DNA from: Bacilli bacterium
GTDB lineage: Bacteria; Bacillota_I; Bacilli_A; RFN20; CAG-826
Assembly (NCBI GenBank): GCA_022482735.1
Contig: JAKVOO010000001.1
Coordinates: 1,335,004 to 1,399,003, forward strand
Length of the DNA: 64,000 nt
Direction: 5' to 3'
This document shows positions 1 to 9,566 of the stretch, in pieces. Each line of letters begins with the position of its first letter. The stretch's first letter is position 1. The translations under genes and the position numbers were made by a program. The notes under the pieces are model-generated. The model saw only the letters and a list, made by a program, of their open reading frames with translations, did not search any database and was not told the DNA's origin.

Positions 1-710
1 CAAGTGAAGGTAATTGTTGGTTTGTATCTGCCTACAATCTATTACAGTCTTTGGCAGATGCCACAGGAACATATAAAGATAAAATCGATACATATAAAAC
101 GGTTTCATCTAAAACATCAATGCCTAGTATAAATAATATAATAAGTTATGACGTTAAAAAAGAAGAATATGATTTATATAAAAAATATTATGATGATAAC
201 GAAAATAATGTTTCTGGACAAGTTACGTCTTCTTCTGGCAAAACTCATTATAAAACTGTATTGGCAAATACAAGATTCCCTGAATTATATACAGAGGTAA
301 GAAAATATGTTGTTACAAAATATGGTAAAGTAGACGATGGTAGTGTTTATAATACAGCAAATATTATTGATTCAATAGGAAAACAATATGGCTATAATTT
401 TAAAACTAAGGGAACCGTTGCTGCGGGAATATATGGAAGCAGTGGTATAACAGCAATAAATAATGAGTTGCCATTTGTTCTTTGTGTTTCAAAAGCCTCA
501 AATGCGGGATATGGAAATCATCTTATGGCTGGATGTGGTTATAAGACATACTCTAAAACAAGCGGATGGTGGATTTTTCAAACAACATCATATAAATATT
601 TTTATGAATTAAGAGACGGACATAGTGCTTCTAAAATATATTTTGATTTAACTGCTTGGACAGGCTTTGGTGGTATTGTAATGTTAGACTATAGTATATT
701 TAATTATTAA
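1..710 (+). CDS. Papain-like cysteine protease, 5'-truncated by window edge
   Basis: The reading frame is open back to the first base, so the gene starts before the window. The codons at 6-23 read EGNCWF, which matches the active-site Cys-Trp segment of papain-like (C1/C39-type) peptidases, with Cys at 15-17. About 160 residues later NHLMAGCGYK fits the catalytic His strand, and the Trp-rich GWWIF follows as in the Asn/Trp region. A TTG at 51 would give a start, but it would remove the catalytic Cys and should not be used. The family role is peptide-bond hydrolysis. Export is likely but the N-terminus is not visible. A lipoprotein gene follows 13 bp downstream. A bacteriocin-processing or secreted housekeeping protease are both possible. 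Confidence 0.6.
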   Translation, partial: SEGNCWFVSAYNLLQSLADATGTYKDKIDTYKTVSSKTSMPSINNIISYDVKKEEYDLYKKYYDDNENNVSGQVTSSSGKTHYKTVLANTRFPELYTEVRKYVVTKYGKVDDGSVYNTANIIDSIGKQYGYNFKTKGTVAAGIYGSSGITAINNELPFVLCVSKASNAGYGNHLMAGCGYKTYSKTSGWWIFQTTSYKYFYELRDGHSASKIYFDLTAWTGFGGIVMLDYSIFNY

Positions 711-723
711 TTAGGTAGATAAT

Positions 724-1188
724 ATGAAAAAAATACCAGTTCTACTAATTTTGATTTTTATGTTAACGGGGTGCAGTACAAATTCTGCAGAGGATTTTGC
801 TATTCAAATTAATGCCCAATATACTTATTCTTGGAATGATAATGAAATAACCAATGAGTTGTATATTGAAAAAGATGATGAAAGGTTTGTTTGGATTTGC
901 GATGGAATAGAAAACAAAAATGATTCATTTTACTTTATATTCTCATATGATGATATATATTTGGAAAATTCGGATGAATTCAAATATTCGACTTCTGAGA
1001 ATGTTGATGTAAAATTTAAAATAATTGACGATCAAAGTATAGAAAAGTATGAGTTTTATGGCTCTATTACAATATATATTTCATATGCGAGCGCATCAAA
1101 AGAAACAAAAGATATAATCAATAATAATAGTTATGATATTGAAATAGACAATGTTAAATGGTTTGCTAACCCGGAATTATTTTGTTAA
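724..1188 (+). CDS. Small lipoprotein of unknown function
   Basis: The 154-residue product begins with a Lys-rich N-terminus, a hydrophobic stretch and the lipobox LTGC (Cys17), so it should be lipidated and held on the outer face of the membrane. The mature part is acidic and rich in Tyr, Asp and Asn, predicted beta-rich, with no motif I recognise. It lies 13 bp after the cysteine protease and is probably co-transcribed with it, so it could be a partner or immunity-type protein; that is inference. Start at ATG 724 places the signal peptide correctly. Confidence 0.6.
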   Translation: MKKIPVLLILIFMLTGCSTNSAEDFAIQINAQYTYSWNDNEITNELYIEKDDERFVWICDGIENKNDSFYFIFSYDDIYLENSDEFKYSTSENVDVKFKIIDDQSIEKYEFYGSITIYISYASASKETKDIINNNSYDIEIDNVKWFANPELFC

Positions 1189-1789
1189 AGTTTTTTCTAA
1201 AACATATAAGTTATTGCATATATCAAAGAGATGACTTAGGCTACGTTAAAATAGTAGACATTTAATTATTGACGTCTTGGATTTAATCGTCTGAGATGTC
1301 TTTTTTGCCTTTTTAAATTCATTGTTTATCATATATTCGGTCTTTTACTTAAAGAATATATTTCGATATAAAACTTGTGTCTATTAGATAATCAACTCAT
1401 TCCTGAATTACCAGGCCTTCCATTAACGATTTTAAGGTCATCCAGGAAACATATAATTGTTTTTTTCTTATACTTGCTAATATTTTAAACCATATTTCTT
1501 TGAATTGTGGCACATAGATTATTGATTTGACCTAGGGCTTCGTTAATTTCTTTAGTCTTGAACTTATGAATCTCCTCTTTAAGACCTCTTTCATTAATAA
1601 ACCGAGATTGGCCAGTGCCATATACACAAGACAAAGCCTATTGAGAATGGACAATAAATTATATCAATTTTTAGAAAAGTCATCTTTAAGTTTATAATTG
1701 CTCTTTAACCGCTTGGAATAAATTAATATTGAATTTCCATAATTATCAATAATTTATGTATAAATTAAAAACGAAAATCTATTATTTTT
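1189..1789. other. 600-bp gene-free stretch with coding debris
   Basis: No intact gene is visible. On the minus strand a stop-free stretch of about 44 codons (1532-1663) reads like a real helical protein fragment, rich in Leu, Lys and Arg and ending LKKLTKP. It is bounded by stops and has no start. It may be the remains of a transposase or other dead gene, but I cannot name the family. The 3' ends of two convergent genes flank the stretch. No strong terminator hairpin with a T-tract was found. Confidence 0.3.
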
Positions 1790-2761
1790 TTAGTTTTCAA
1801 AAACAATTGAAGTTGGAAAAACTTTATTGATATTTATCTGCTCGTTTTTCGACTTATTCGCATAGGCAATAATCTCGTCAACCGTAAATTCGATAATCTC
1901 TTCGTAATCAGCGGAGACACTATTGATCTTTTCGATGATTTGATAGTACTTATTTAAATTATCATAGCCAAAAATCATAATTTTTTCGTGATAATTAATT
2001 GTTTTTAAAGCTCGCTTAAGGATTATGGCAAGATAATCACTAAAGCAGAATACGAAGTCGTACTTATTAAGTTTTATCGTGGCCAATGAACTCTTGATGA
2101 TTTCATCATCGCTTACACCAGAAAAAGGAATAATATTTACATTTTTCTGATGATGGGCAAGTACGTCGCTAAAACCACTATACCGGCGATAACTGGTTTC
2201 ACTAAAGGAATTGGTTAGAAAAAGGCCTTTTTTGTAATTGCTTTTCACAAAGTACTCTCCAACTTGTTTCCCTCCTTCATAGTCATCGGTATAGATAGAA
2301 TTAATTTGTGGACTAGGGCTGTTGATTCCCACAAGAAAGAAAGGTAAATTTCGTTTCATGGTAAAGTCGGCTACTTCGTCTGTTGGTTCCACGAATGAAA
2401 GAATCGAAATGCATTTATTGTTTAGTATTTCATAAATATCATCTAAAGCAACTAAATGCTTATTGGTAAAAAAGAAATTCGCCTGATATCCTTTGGCATT
2501 AATTTTTTTAATAGCAATATCACAGAGTGCAGCAAAGTACGGATTACGAAAATCATTGATAACAACCGCGATTGTTTTCGTAGTTCCACGTTTTAAAGAC
2601 AATGCTAATCTATTGGGAACATACCCCATTTCGGCAGCTAATTTTTTAACCGCTTCTTTGGTTGGTTCACTAATATCTTCGGCATCATTCAGTGCTTTTG
2701 ATACTGCCGTGACGGATAATCCGAGTTGGCGGGCTAAATCTTTTAATGAAACATTTGTCAT
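1790..2761 (-). CDS. LacI-family transcriptional regulator
   Basis: The 323-residue protein has the family's full length. The N-terminal helix-turn-helix reads VSLKDLARQLGLSVTAVSKA (residues 4-23). The hinge-helix PNRLALSLKRG follows near residue 50, then a periplasmic-binding-like sensor domain (about 60-323). It should bind a sugar or oligosaccharide and repress DNA binding sites. The gene diverges from the glycan-utilisation operon starting at 2889. Two palindromes (2832-2841 and 2843-2856) lie in the shared promoter region and are its likely operators, giving local and possibly autogenous control. The effector is not deducible; an arabino- or xylo-oligosaccharide is a guess from the neighbours. 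Confidence 0.9.
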   Translation of the reverse strand: MTNVSLKDLARQLGLSVTAVSKALNDAEDISEPTKEAVKKLAAEMGYVPNRLALSLKRGTTKTIAVVINDFRNPYFAALCDIAIKKINAKGYQANFFFTNKHLVALDDIYEILNNKCISILSFVEPTDEVADFTMKRNLPFFLVGINSPSPQINSIYTDDYEGGKQVGEYFVKSNYKKGLFLTNSFSETSYRRYSGFSDVLAHHQKNVNIIPFSGVSDDEIIKSSLATIKLNKYDFVFCFSDYLAIILKRALKTINYHEKIMIFGYDNLNKYYQIIEKINSVSADYEEIIEFTVDEIIAYANKSKNEQININKVFPTSIVFEN

Positions 2762-2831
2762 ATTGCCTTTATTTTAGCAAATAAATTTTAAATAGATATA
2801 ATTTCTTCAAAAGATTAGAAAAAGTTGCAAA

Positions 2832-2867
2832 AAAGCGCTTTACTTTAACGTTAAAGCGGTTTATTCT
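2832..2867 (+). promoter_or_regulatory. LacI-type operators and promoter of glycan operon
   Basis: Two abutting perfect palindromes are seen: AAAGCGCTTT (2832-2841) and CTTTAACGTTAAAG (2843-2856). Both have the central CG typical of LacI/CcpA-family operators; the first also resembles a cre box. A plausible sigma-A promoter overlaps them: TTTACT (2839-2844), 17-bp spacer, TATTCT (2862-2867). The 14-bp palindrome therefore sits inside the spacer, where a bound repressor would block transcription. The region lies between the divergent regulator and esterase genes. Confidence 0.6.
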
Positions 2868-2888
2868 AAAAATGTAAAAGGACAGACC

Positions 2889-3815
2889 ATGAAAACAAGA
2901 AAGCACGCTATTTTGGGAATACTATTGCTATTGGTGACCGCTTGTAGCAATAATTCACCCGCGACAACCAGCACGGAAAGCAGTGAATCTATGGGTAATA
3001 ATTTGAATAAGGTACAAGTCGTAGTTTTAGCCGGACAATCCAATATGGAGGGGCAATCGTGGATTCGCTTTTTATCAAAGCATTTTGCGGAAGATGTTGT
3101 TCAACAATACATTAATGGCTTTGATGGAGTATTAATAAACTATGATAGCAATCGTCATAGTAACCATTCCGGGGGAGAATTCGTTAAAACCAAAGTTGGT
3201 CAAGGAACGACAAGCGAACAATTTGGGCCGGAAGTTGGACTTGCTGAACAATTGAGCGGTCTAACCCTCGATGATGGGCCGGTTTATCTCGTAAAGTATG
3301 CCGTAGGTGCGACATCGCTATATAATAACTGGGCTTCGCCTAGTTCTGGAAGAACGGGCGATTGTTACGCCGGTTTAGTGAGTCATGTCAATGCCAGTAT
3401 AGCCAAACTTGAAAATTTAGATTTGTATCCGGAGATTAAGGCGATTTGTTTTATGCAGGGTGAGGATGATTCTAATAGTTCGCAAGCGGAAAACTATGGC
3501 GCCAATCTTCGTCATTTTATTAGTGATTTACGATCGGAATTTGGCTATTATGCTTCTAGCAAGGGAATTGGATTTATTGATGCCGGTATTAGTAATTCGT
3601 CAGCGTGGGCTCAATATCAAACAATTAATGCCCAAAAGCAAGAAGTAGCTAATGAAGACGAGAATAACGTCTATGTCGATACCATCGCCAACAAACTTGA
3701 ATTTATGAATGAACCGACAATTGGTGGCGATATCTATCATTTCGATAGTGCAAGTGAAATAAAATTGGGGCACCTATTTGCTAGCGCATTACTAGATAGC
3801 GACTTTGTTCGATAA
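2889..3815 (+). CDS. CE6-type acetyl esterase lipoprotein (SASA domain)
   Basis: The 308-residue protein has a signal peptide with lipobox VTAC (Cys19) and a short Ser/Thr linker. Its catalytic domain starts with VVLAGQSNMEG, the nucleophile block (Ser51) of the sialate O-acetylesterase/acetyl-xylan esterase (CE6) fold. The later blocks FGPE, FMQGEDD and YHFDSASEIKLG carry the expected oxyanion and His/Asp residues. It should remove acetyl groups from polysaccharides at the cell surface. It is the first gene of the operon behind the LacI operators, followed 18 bp later by a GH43 lipoprotein, which points to acetylated hemicellulose or pectin as substrate. A sialate esterase is less likely in this context. 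Confidence 0.78.
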   Translation: MKTRKHAILGILLLLVTACSNNSPATTSTESSESMGNNLNKVQVVVLAGQSNMEGQSWIRFLSKHFAEDVVQQYINGFDGVLINYDSNRHSNHSGGEFVKTKVGQGTTSEQFGPEVGLAEQLSGLTLDDGPVYLVKYAVGATSLYNNWASPSSGRTGDCYAGLVSHVNASIAKLENLDLYPEIKAICFMQGEDDSNSSQAENYGANLRHFISDLRSEFGYYASSKGIGFIDAGISNSSAWAQYQTINAQKQEVANEDENNVYVDTIANKLEFMNEPTIGGDIYHFDSASEIKLGHLFASALLDSDFVR

Positions 3816-3833
3816 CAAAAATAAGGAGCCATT

Positions 3834-5006
3834 ATGAAATCTTTAAGTAAAATTCTCAGCACACTTTTACTAACTAATTTGCTTATCGGTTGTTCGACAC
3901 CAGCAGGCAGTTCGTCTTCAAGCAGCGAACCATCAAGCGACAGTGAAGTAGTCAGCACAAATAATTTCTATGAGAACCCAATTTATCCTCTTTATAATGG
4001 TCAAAAAAAAGAGACATACTTAGCCGACCCGTACGTAATTCGAGATGAAGATACACTTAAGTATTATATGTATACAACGCAGTCCGATGTTTTCATCGAC
4101 GGAACCATAGGATCGGTTTTTAAGCGCGGCCCAATTTATGAAAGCATCGATTTAGTTAATTGGACTTATAAAGCGGATTCTTTTGTTAACTACACGCCGA
4201 ATTGGGGAACAAGTGGCGCTGGAGTTTGGGCACCAACCGTGGTAAAAATTGGAGATTACTACAACCTATATTATAGTTTATCAACTGGTGGCGATGATAA
4301 TCCCGGAATTGGTGTTGCTCGCAGTGAAACCCCATATGGGCCCTTTACCCATTATGGAAAGTTGTTTAATAGCGAGGAAATCGGTGTTACCAACTCCATT
4401 GACCCCCATGTATTAGTTGATAACGGTAAAGTCTATATGGTGTTTGGCAGCTATGGGGGTCTTATCTCACTTATAGAATTAACAAGCGATGGATTAGGTC
4501 TTCAAAATGGTGTTGAATATCAAAAAGAAAATAAAATTGCTCTTGCCGGGTATGAATTATATGAAATGAATAATTATGAAGCTTCATTAATTCTTCAATA
4601 TAACGGCTATTACTATTTATTTCTTTCAACTGGAACCTGCTGTAGCGGAGTCAATTCTACCTATAACGTTGTTATCGCAAAAAGCGATAAAATAACCGGC
4701 CCATATTTAGATTCGCAAGGAAGAAACATGTTTGGACCTAAAAGAGGAGATACCGTTGTAGCTCCTTCCATTCAAGGCGCAATGGGCGTGGGGCATAATG
4801 GAATCGCGATGGATGATGCCGGAGACTTTTGGATGATATACCATGGATATGATACGCAAGGGGCAAAACCTGACTGGCGGGTTACCTATCTTGATAAGTT
4901 ATATATTGATCCTGCAACCGAAATGTTTTATGTCAAAAATCGGCGAGCGAGCAACGGAGAATTACTCCCCGGACCATTTATCAATCAACTTGAAGGAGTA
5001 AGTTAG
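3834..5006 (+). CDS. GH43 lipoprotein, arabinanase-like
   Basis: The 390-residue protein has lipobox LIGC (Cys20), a Ser-rich linker and one five-bladed GH43 domain. The catalytic base lies in LADPYV (Asp65), the pKa-modulating Asp in NSIDPHV (Asp190) and the probable acid in YEAS (Glu249). The block CCSGVNSTYNV and the VGHNGI segment resemble endo-alpha-1,5-L-arabinanases more than xylosidases. It should cleave arabinose-containing chains outside the membrane and feed oligosaccharides to the ABC importer downstream. A GGAG ribosome site precedes ATG 3834. A second, frameshifted GH43 paralogue follows 2 bp later. Fine specificity is uncertain. Confidence 0.85.
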   Translation: MKSLSKILSTLLLTNLLIGCSTPAGSSSSSSEPSSDSEVVSTNNFYENPIYPLYNGQKKETYLADPYVIRDEDTLKYYMYTTQSDVFIDGTIGSVFKRGPIYESIDLVNWTYKADSFVNYTPNWGTSGAGVWAPTVVKIGDYYNLYYSLSTGGDDNPGIGVARSETPYGPFTHYGKLFNSEEIGVTNSIDPHVLVDNGKVYMVFGSYGGLISLIELTSDGLGLQNGVEYQKENKIALAGYELYEMNNYEASLILQYNGYYYLFLSTGTCCSGVNSTYNVVIAKSDKITGPYLDSQGRNMFGPKRGDTVVAPSIQGAMGVGHNGIAMDDAGDFWMIYHGYDTQGAKPDWRVTYLDKLYIDPATEMFYVKNRRASNGELLPGPFINQLEGVS

Positions 5007-5008
5007 GT

Positions 5009-6206
5009 ATGAGAAAAAATGCTCTTTTACCTTGGACTCTACTAAGTGTTCTAGTTCTAACCAGTTGCGGGCTTACGTCGTCTTCTCAAAGCGAGTCTCA
5101 AAGCGACTCAAAATCGACTTCCGTCACCAGCGATGTCTCAACTAGCATCGATGAAAACACTTATAGTCGAACCCTCTATCAAAATCCATTAAAAACTGTT
5201 GATGAAAATGGGAACGAGTACTTTGTTGCAATTGCCGATCCGGATGTCATCTACGGCGAAGATGGGCTATTGGTATTTATATCCAACTAATACGCCCGTT
5301 CGCGATAACGAAGGCAATCAATTCTTTGACTTAGGACCAATATTTCAATCTAAGGATTTGATTACTTGGAAATGGGTTGGAAGTGTATTTCGGGATTATC
5401 CAGAAGCAATAAATTGGGGAAGCCCGGGAGCGGGAGTTTGGGCCCCAAGTGTTATCAAAGTTAATAATACATACAATTACTATTATTCATTGTCGACGTG
5501 GGGAGATGATAATCCTGGAATTGGTGTTGCGACTTCCTCAACTCCTTATGGACCTTGGACACATCACGGCCGGGTCTTAGATAGTGTGAGTTCGGGGGTT
5601 AAAAACTCAATTGATCCACAGGCAATATACGATGGAAACGAATTATATTTACTTTGGGGCAGTTTTTTCGGAATAGCGGCAATTCGCTTAACCGATGATG
5701 GAGTTGAACCATTCTATGGCGCGGACTACAAGAACAATATCCATTGGCTTATCGAAGATAATACAACCGGATCAATGAATATCAATATCAACTATGAAGG
5801 TAGTTATGTCTTTAAATACAATGGCCAGTATTACTATACCGGTTCACAGGGTTCCTGCTGTAGTGGATCGAGTAGCACCTATCGGGTGAAAGTAGGCGTC
5901 AGCAACTCATTATTTGGCCCCTATAAGGCGAGCAGTGGCGAAGAATTAAGCCAAGAACCTTATGGCGACTTAGTAATTGGCCCTAGTGATGATGTGGCCG
6001 GGACTGGTCACCATACCATCATTCAAGATTTCGCTAGTCAATATTGGATTATCTATCATGGTTTTGATGTTAATGGACTAAATCCAAACGAAAGAATTCT
6101 TTTTATTGATCCACTTAAGTTTGATGAAGACACAGGGATGCCTTATGTCGAAAACTACGTGGCATCATATAAGACGAATAAATTAGGCCCAGTATTTTTA
6201 AAATAA
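5009..6206 (+). pseudogene. GH43 lipoprotein, frameshifted
   Basis: Two frames make one GH43 gene. The first (5009-5290) has lipobox LTSC, a Ser-rich linker and the base motif IADPDV. The second carries AGVWAPS, NSIDPQ, YEGSYVFKYNG, CCSGSSSTYRV and GTGHHT. Reading GEDG then YWYLYP joins them perfectly if one base is removed from the GGG at 5264-5266. The restored protein is about 398 residues and closely parallels its neighbour at 3834-5006, so it is a tandem duplicate with presumably related arabinan specificity. Because everything downstream is intact, a recent mutation or a sequencing error is more likely than old decay. Confidence 0.82.
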
Positions 6207-6218
6207 ATGGAGGATTTT

Positions 6219-7718
6219 ATGAAAAAATCAAAGAAACTATTTACCGCTTTTTCCCTTATCACGCTTGCGCTTACCAGTTGTGGCAATGGCAGCAATTCAA
6301 ATTCAAGCCTTCCTTCTTCGCTTGATGATGGCGATATTGTACGCGATGAACAGGGAAACATAGTTTATAACAACGTTGATCTAACAATGTGGTCGGTAAC
6401 TACAGGCGATGATGCTAAGACACAGGATGATATTATTGCAGGTTTCAATGATATGTATTCGGGAATGATTAGTGTGGAAACCAGACATATTTCTCGCTAT
6501 GACTTAGAAACGTTATTGCAATCAACAATGGAATTTGACCGTAGCAATGCTCCCGACATTCTTTTCACCCATGGAGCCCGTGCGGCCGAATATGAAGATC
6601 GCGGATGGCTTCAACCGCTTAATCCTTATTATGAAAAGGCCAATCTCGTATTGGATTTCGATGATTTTTCGACCTCGCTAATTGATGCCACAACCGTGGA
6701 TAACTATGTTTATGGATTACCAATTGATGTTCACTCGGCTATTTTAGAAATTCGGAGCGACATTTTGGAAAAGAATAATCTTCCCATCCCAACCAATTTT
6801 TCGGAGTTGATAAGCGTATCGCTTTCGGCAATAGAATTAGCTAGCCAAGGCAATCTTTGGATTCGGGGTGAAAATCCCAATAATATCCCAGCGGAAACAT
6901 GGCGTAAGGCCAGTAGTCAAAGCCAGTATTATCCCTTTCCATTCTCCTATGGCGATATGTGGGTTCATGAGTTTCTAGGTTATACGGTAGCGGCCCAAAA
7001 TGGCGGTAAAATTGTCGATGAAAATGGCCTTCCCGCTTGGGATGATGAAGGAACAATTACTGGCCTTACAATGCTAAAGAATCTTCTTTTCCCTTCAGAA
7101 ACCGGCGCAAATAACTATGCCTTATCAAAGGCTTATGGCAGCGACTATGATGTCGGTGATGCTCCATTTAGAAATGGAGAAGCAATATTCAAACTCAATG
7201 GTCCGTGGGTATATGAAAATGATATGACGACATTTGACCGCGATTTAAAAAATGATGGTGGATCAGTAAACATCACGACAAGAAATCTTGGAAATCTCTT
7301 CGCGATTGATCCAAATAATGATAATGCTGGCCTTATTAAAGGCGAAGGGCATGCAATTATGCTACTCGAACAAGTAAGCAGCATGACCAAGAAAACAGCT
7401 GCGATGGTCTTTGCTGATTATATGGCCAATTACTCAGGAATTGAATGGGCTAAACGTGGACACATCCCCGCATTACAATCGGTTGCCACCAGCAGTGAAT
7501 ATACCGCGGATCCCGCCTATGAACAATATATCAAATATTGGGGCACTAGCACTGACTACATCGTTGTTCCCGCAACCAAAAATTACTCCTACATCGATTC
7601 CTATTTTAAACAGGGTTTACAACAGGTTCTCTCCTCGCAATTTGTCGATACGAGCGTTGATTCAATTATTGATTCCATGTATCAAGATTGCGTCGATTAC
7701 ATTCAACTATATTCATAA
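6219..7718 (+). CDS. Sugar ABC transporter substrate-binding lipoprotein
   Basis: The 499-residue protein is a family-1 extracellular solute-binding protein (CUT1 type). It has lipobox LTSC, an acidic Ser-rich linker and then a bilobed domain with DILFTHGAR and a C-terminal lobe. ATG 6219 is preferred over the upstream ATG 6207 because TGGAGG at 6208-6213 is its ribosome site. It should capture oligosaccharides released by the surface esterase and GH43 enzymes and deliver them to the permeases encoded next. The length is somewhat above the usual 420-450 residues, consistent with an oligosaccharide binder. Confidence 0.88.
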   Translation: MKKSKKLFTAFSLITLALTSCGNGSNSNSSLPSSLDDGDIVRDEQGNIVYNNVDLTMWSVTTGDDAKTQDDIIAGFNDMYSGMISVETRHISRYDLETLLQSTMEFDRSNAPDILFTHGARAAEYEDRGWLQPLNPYYEKANLVLDFDDFSTSLIDATTVDNYVYGLPIDVHSAILEIRSDILEKNNLPIPTNFSELISVSLSAIELASQGNLWIRGENPNNIPAETWRKASSQSQYYPFPFSYGDMWVHEFLGYTVAAQNGGKIVDENGLPAWDDEGTITGLTMLKNLLFPSETGANNYALSKAYGSDYDVGDAPFRNGEAIFKLNGPWVYENDMTTFDRDLKNDGGSVNITTRNLGNLFAIDPNNDNAGLIKGEGHAIMLLEQVSSMTKKTAAMVFADYMANYSGIEWAKRGHIPALQSVATSSEYTADPAYEQYIKYWGTSTDYIVVPATKNYSYIDSYFKQGLQQVLSSQFVDTSVDSIIDSMYQDCVDYIQLYS

Positions 7719-7732
7719 GTAAAGGTTTCAAA

Positions 7733-8702
7733 ATGAAAAGAAATGCAAGTATGATGTCGATTGCTCACGAAAGAAGAAAACAAACAATTAAGAAAGGCCT
7801 TGGCATAAGTGTTTTCCTCGGTCCCTATCTTATTAGTTTCATAATGTTTTTCCTTTTTCCCCTTCATCTTTGGCATCATTATTTCTCTTTCTAAATTTGA
7901 TGGAACCTCGTTTATGCCATCGGGATTTAATGGTCTTAATAACTTCATTATGATTTTTACTAACCGAGTTTTGGTAAAAGATTTTTGGGGGAGCGTATGG
8001 ACAACGATAAAATTTGCCCTCATTATCGTTCCTTTGAGTATCTTGATTCCTTTTGGTCTAGCAATGCTGATAAAAGTTCATCCTCCCGGCTATAAGTTTT
8101 TCCGGGCGGCTATCTATGTGCCGGGAATATTTCCGTTAACAGCAACCGGGCTTATCCTGCTAAAAATGTTCAGTTTTCAAAATGGTTTTATCAACAATTT
8201 CTTTAACATTTCGGTCGATTGGTTTGGAGAAACTAATCTTGCTTGGTTTATGGTTGGATTATTCTGCATTTGGGGAGGTATCGGAGGAAACTTCATTATC
8301 CTTAATGCTGGATTAGAAAACATTGACAATTCACTATATGAAGCCAGTCAAGTAGATGGAAGCAATAAGTGGCAGCAATTTCGTTACATTACGCTTCCGG
8401 GGGTCCGCTATCAATTATTATTGACTCTATTTACGACCTTTATCGGTTACATGAATCTATATGGCCAGCTCTTTATTTTAGCAAGCAATACTCCCGATCA
8501 AAATGCTATGAAAAGTGCGATTTATCGCATCCAGGATTTACTAATGGGCAGTAGTCGTTCATTTGGTTACGCCTCAGCAATGGGCATCTGTTTAGGAGCG
8601 ATTATTGGTTTTATTGCTGTCTTACAAATGATAATGACTAAAGATCGGAAAGGAGGCAATAAGCATGTTAAAGCGTACTTGGATTGGCAGAAACAAAAGT
8701 AA
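7733..8702 (+). pseudogene. Sugar ABC permease 1 (MalF/UgpA type), frameshifted
   Basis: ATG 7733 opens a basic N-terminus and first membrane segment ending FFLFPL. The frame then shifts into the rest of the permease, which continues IFGIIISLSKFDG and runs to 8702. Removing one base around 7859-7865 (a C/T run) restores a roughly 322-residue CUT1 permease with about six membrane segments. The cytoplasmic coupling helix that contacts the ATPase is EASQVDGSNKWQQF. A start at 7914 would lack the first transmembrane helix and is unlikely. The gene lies between the binding protein and the second permease. If the frameshift is real, the importer would be disabled. Confidence 0.83.
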
Positions 8703-9558
8703 AATTATTGCCTTCGTTATCCTTCTTCTTGTCAGTGTTATAGCCCTTTTACCAATTTTATGGGGCGTGGTTGGAAGCTTTAGGCACTATAGTGATTTCA
8801 ATCTTTACCCGGAGAAGTTTTTCCCTTCAAATTGGAGTGCATTCACTTTAGATGGATATAAGGAATTGTTCTCCAAAACGGAGTATATCCCTTCTAATGC
8901 CAATGAGTGGTTTCCCATTTGGAATTGGATCTTGAACTCGTTTGTAGTTAGTATTGGGGGCACGCTCATCTACTTAGTTATTGCCTCGTTTGCCGCTTAT
9001 GCATTTGTTTTCTTAGATTTCAAATATAGCAATCGTCTTTTCCATATTCTTCTTTTATCAATGACGATTCCTGGCATCGTGACGATGACCCCGCAACTGA
9101 TAAACATGAATTTACTTGGAGCATATAAATCGCTTTTAGGTCTAATTATTCCTTCATTTGGTGGTATTTATGGGGTTTTCCTCATCCGCCAGTTCTTCCT
9201 TGGAATTCCTAAAGATCTTGTGGAAAATGCCAAAATGGACGGCGCCAGTAATTTTCAAATATATCGAAAAGTTGTCCTGCCTTTAGGAAAGAGTGTCATG
9301 TATGTTCAAGGTTTATTTGGTTTTATGAGTGCGTGGAACGATGTGCAATGGGCTCAACTTATTATCGGCAATGCTCCCCGCTCAACTTGGACTTTAGCCT
9401 ACGGACTTAAAGTGATTAGTGATAACAGTGAAAGTTACCAGGCGATTACGTTAGCGCTAGCTAGTGCGGTCATCGCAATGATACCGATCTTCATTGTTTA
9501 TTTAATTGCCCAGTCAAAAATAATCGAAGGCGTCGCTTTTACCGGCGTAAAGAGGTGA
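8665..9558 (+). CDS. Sugar ABC permease 2 (MalG/UgpE type)
   Basis: The 297-residue membrane protein has about six transmembrane helices and the binding-protein-dependent permease loop ENAKMDGASNFQIY near residue 190, which docks onto the ATPase. An AAAGGAGG ribosome site precedes ATG 8665, and the gene overlaps the end of permease 1 by 38 bp, so the two are translationally coupled. With the preceding permease it forms the channel of the CUT1 importer for oligosaccharides. Confidence 0.9.
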   Translation: MLKRTWIGRNKSKIIAFVILLLVSVIALLPILWGVVGSFRHYSDFNLYPEKFFPSNWSAFTLDGYKELFSKTEYIPSNANEWFPIWNWILNSFVVSIGGTLIYLVIASFAAYAFVFLDFKYSNRLFHILLLSMTIPGIVTMTPQLINMNLLGAYKSLLGLIIPSFGGIYGVFLIRQFFLGIPKDLVENAKMDGASNFQIYRKVVLPLGKSVMYVQGLFGFMSAWNDVQWAQLIIGNAPRSTWTLAYGLKVISDNSESYQAITLALASAVIAMIPIFIVYLIAQSKIIEGVAFTGVKR

Positions 9559-9566
9559 AAAGTTTT

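Noticed and set aside
5264..5266. Programmed ribosomal frameshifting as explanation of split genes
   Set aside because: No shared slippery heptamer plus pseudoknot is visible at the breaks, and the affected genes are functionally unrelated, so error or mutation is simpler.
7411..7722. 103-residue plus-strand frame overlapping the binding-protein gene
   Set aside because: It lies inside the substrate-binding protein in another frame, is Pro/Ile-rich without family features, and has no ribosome site.
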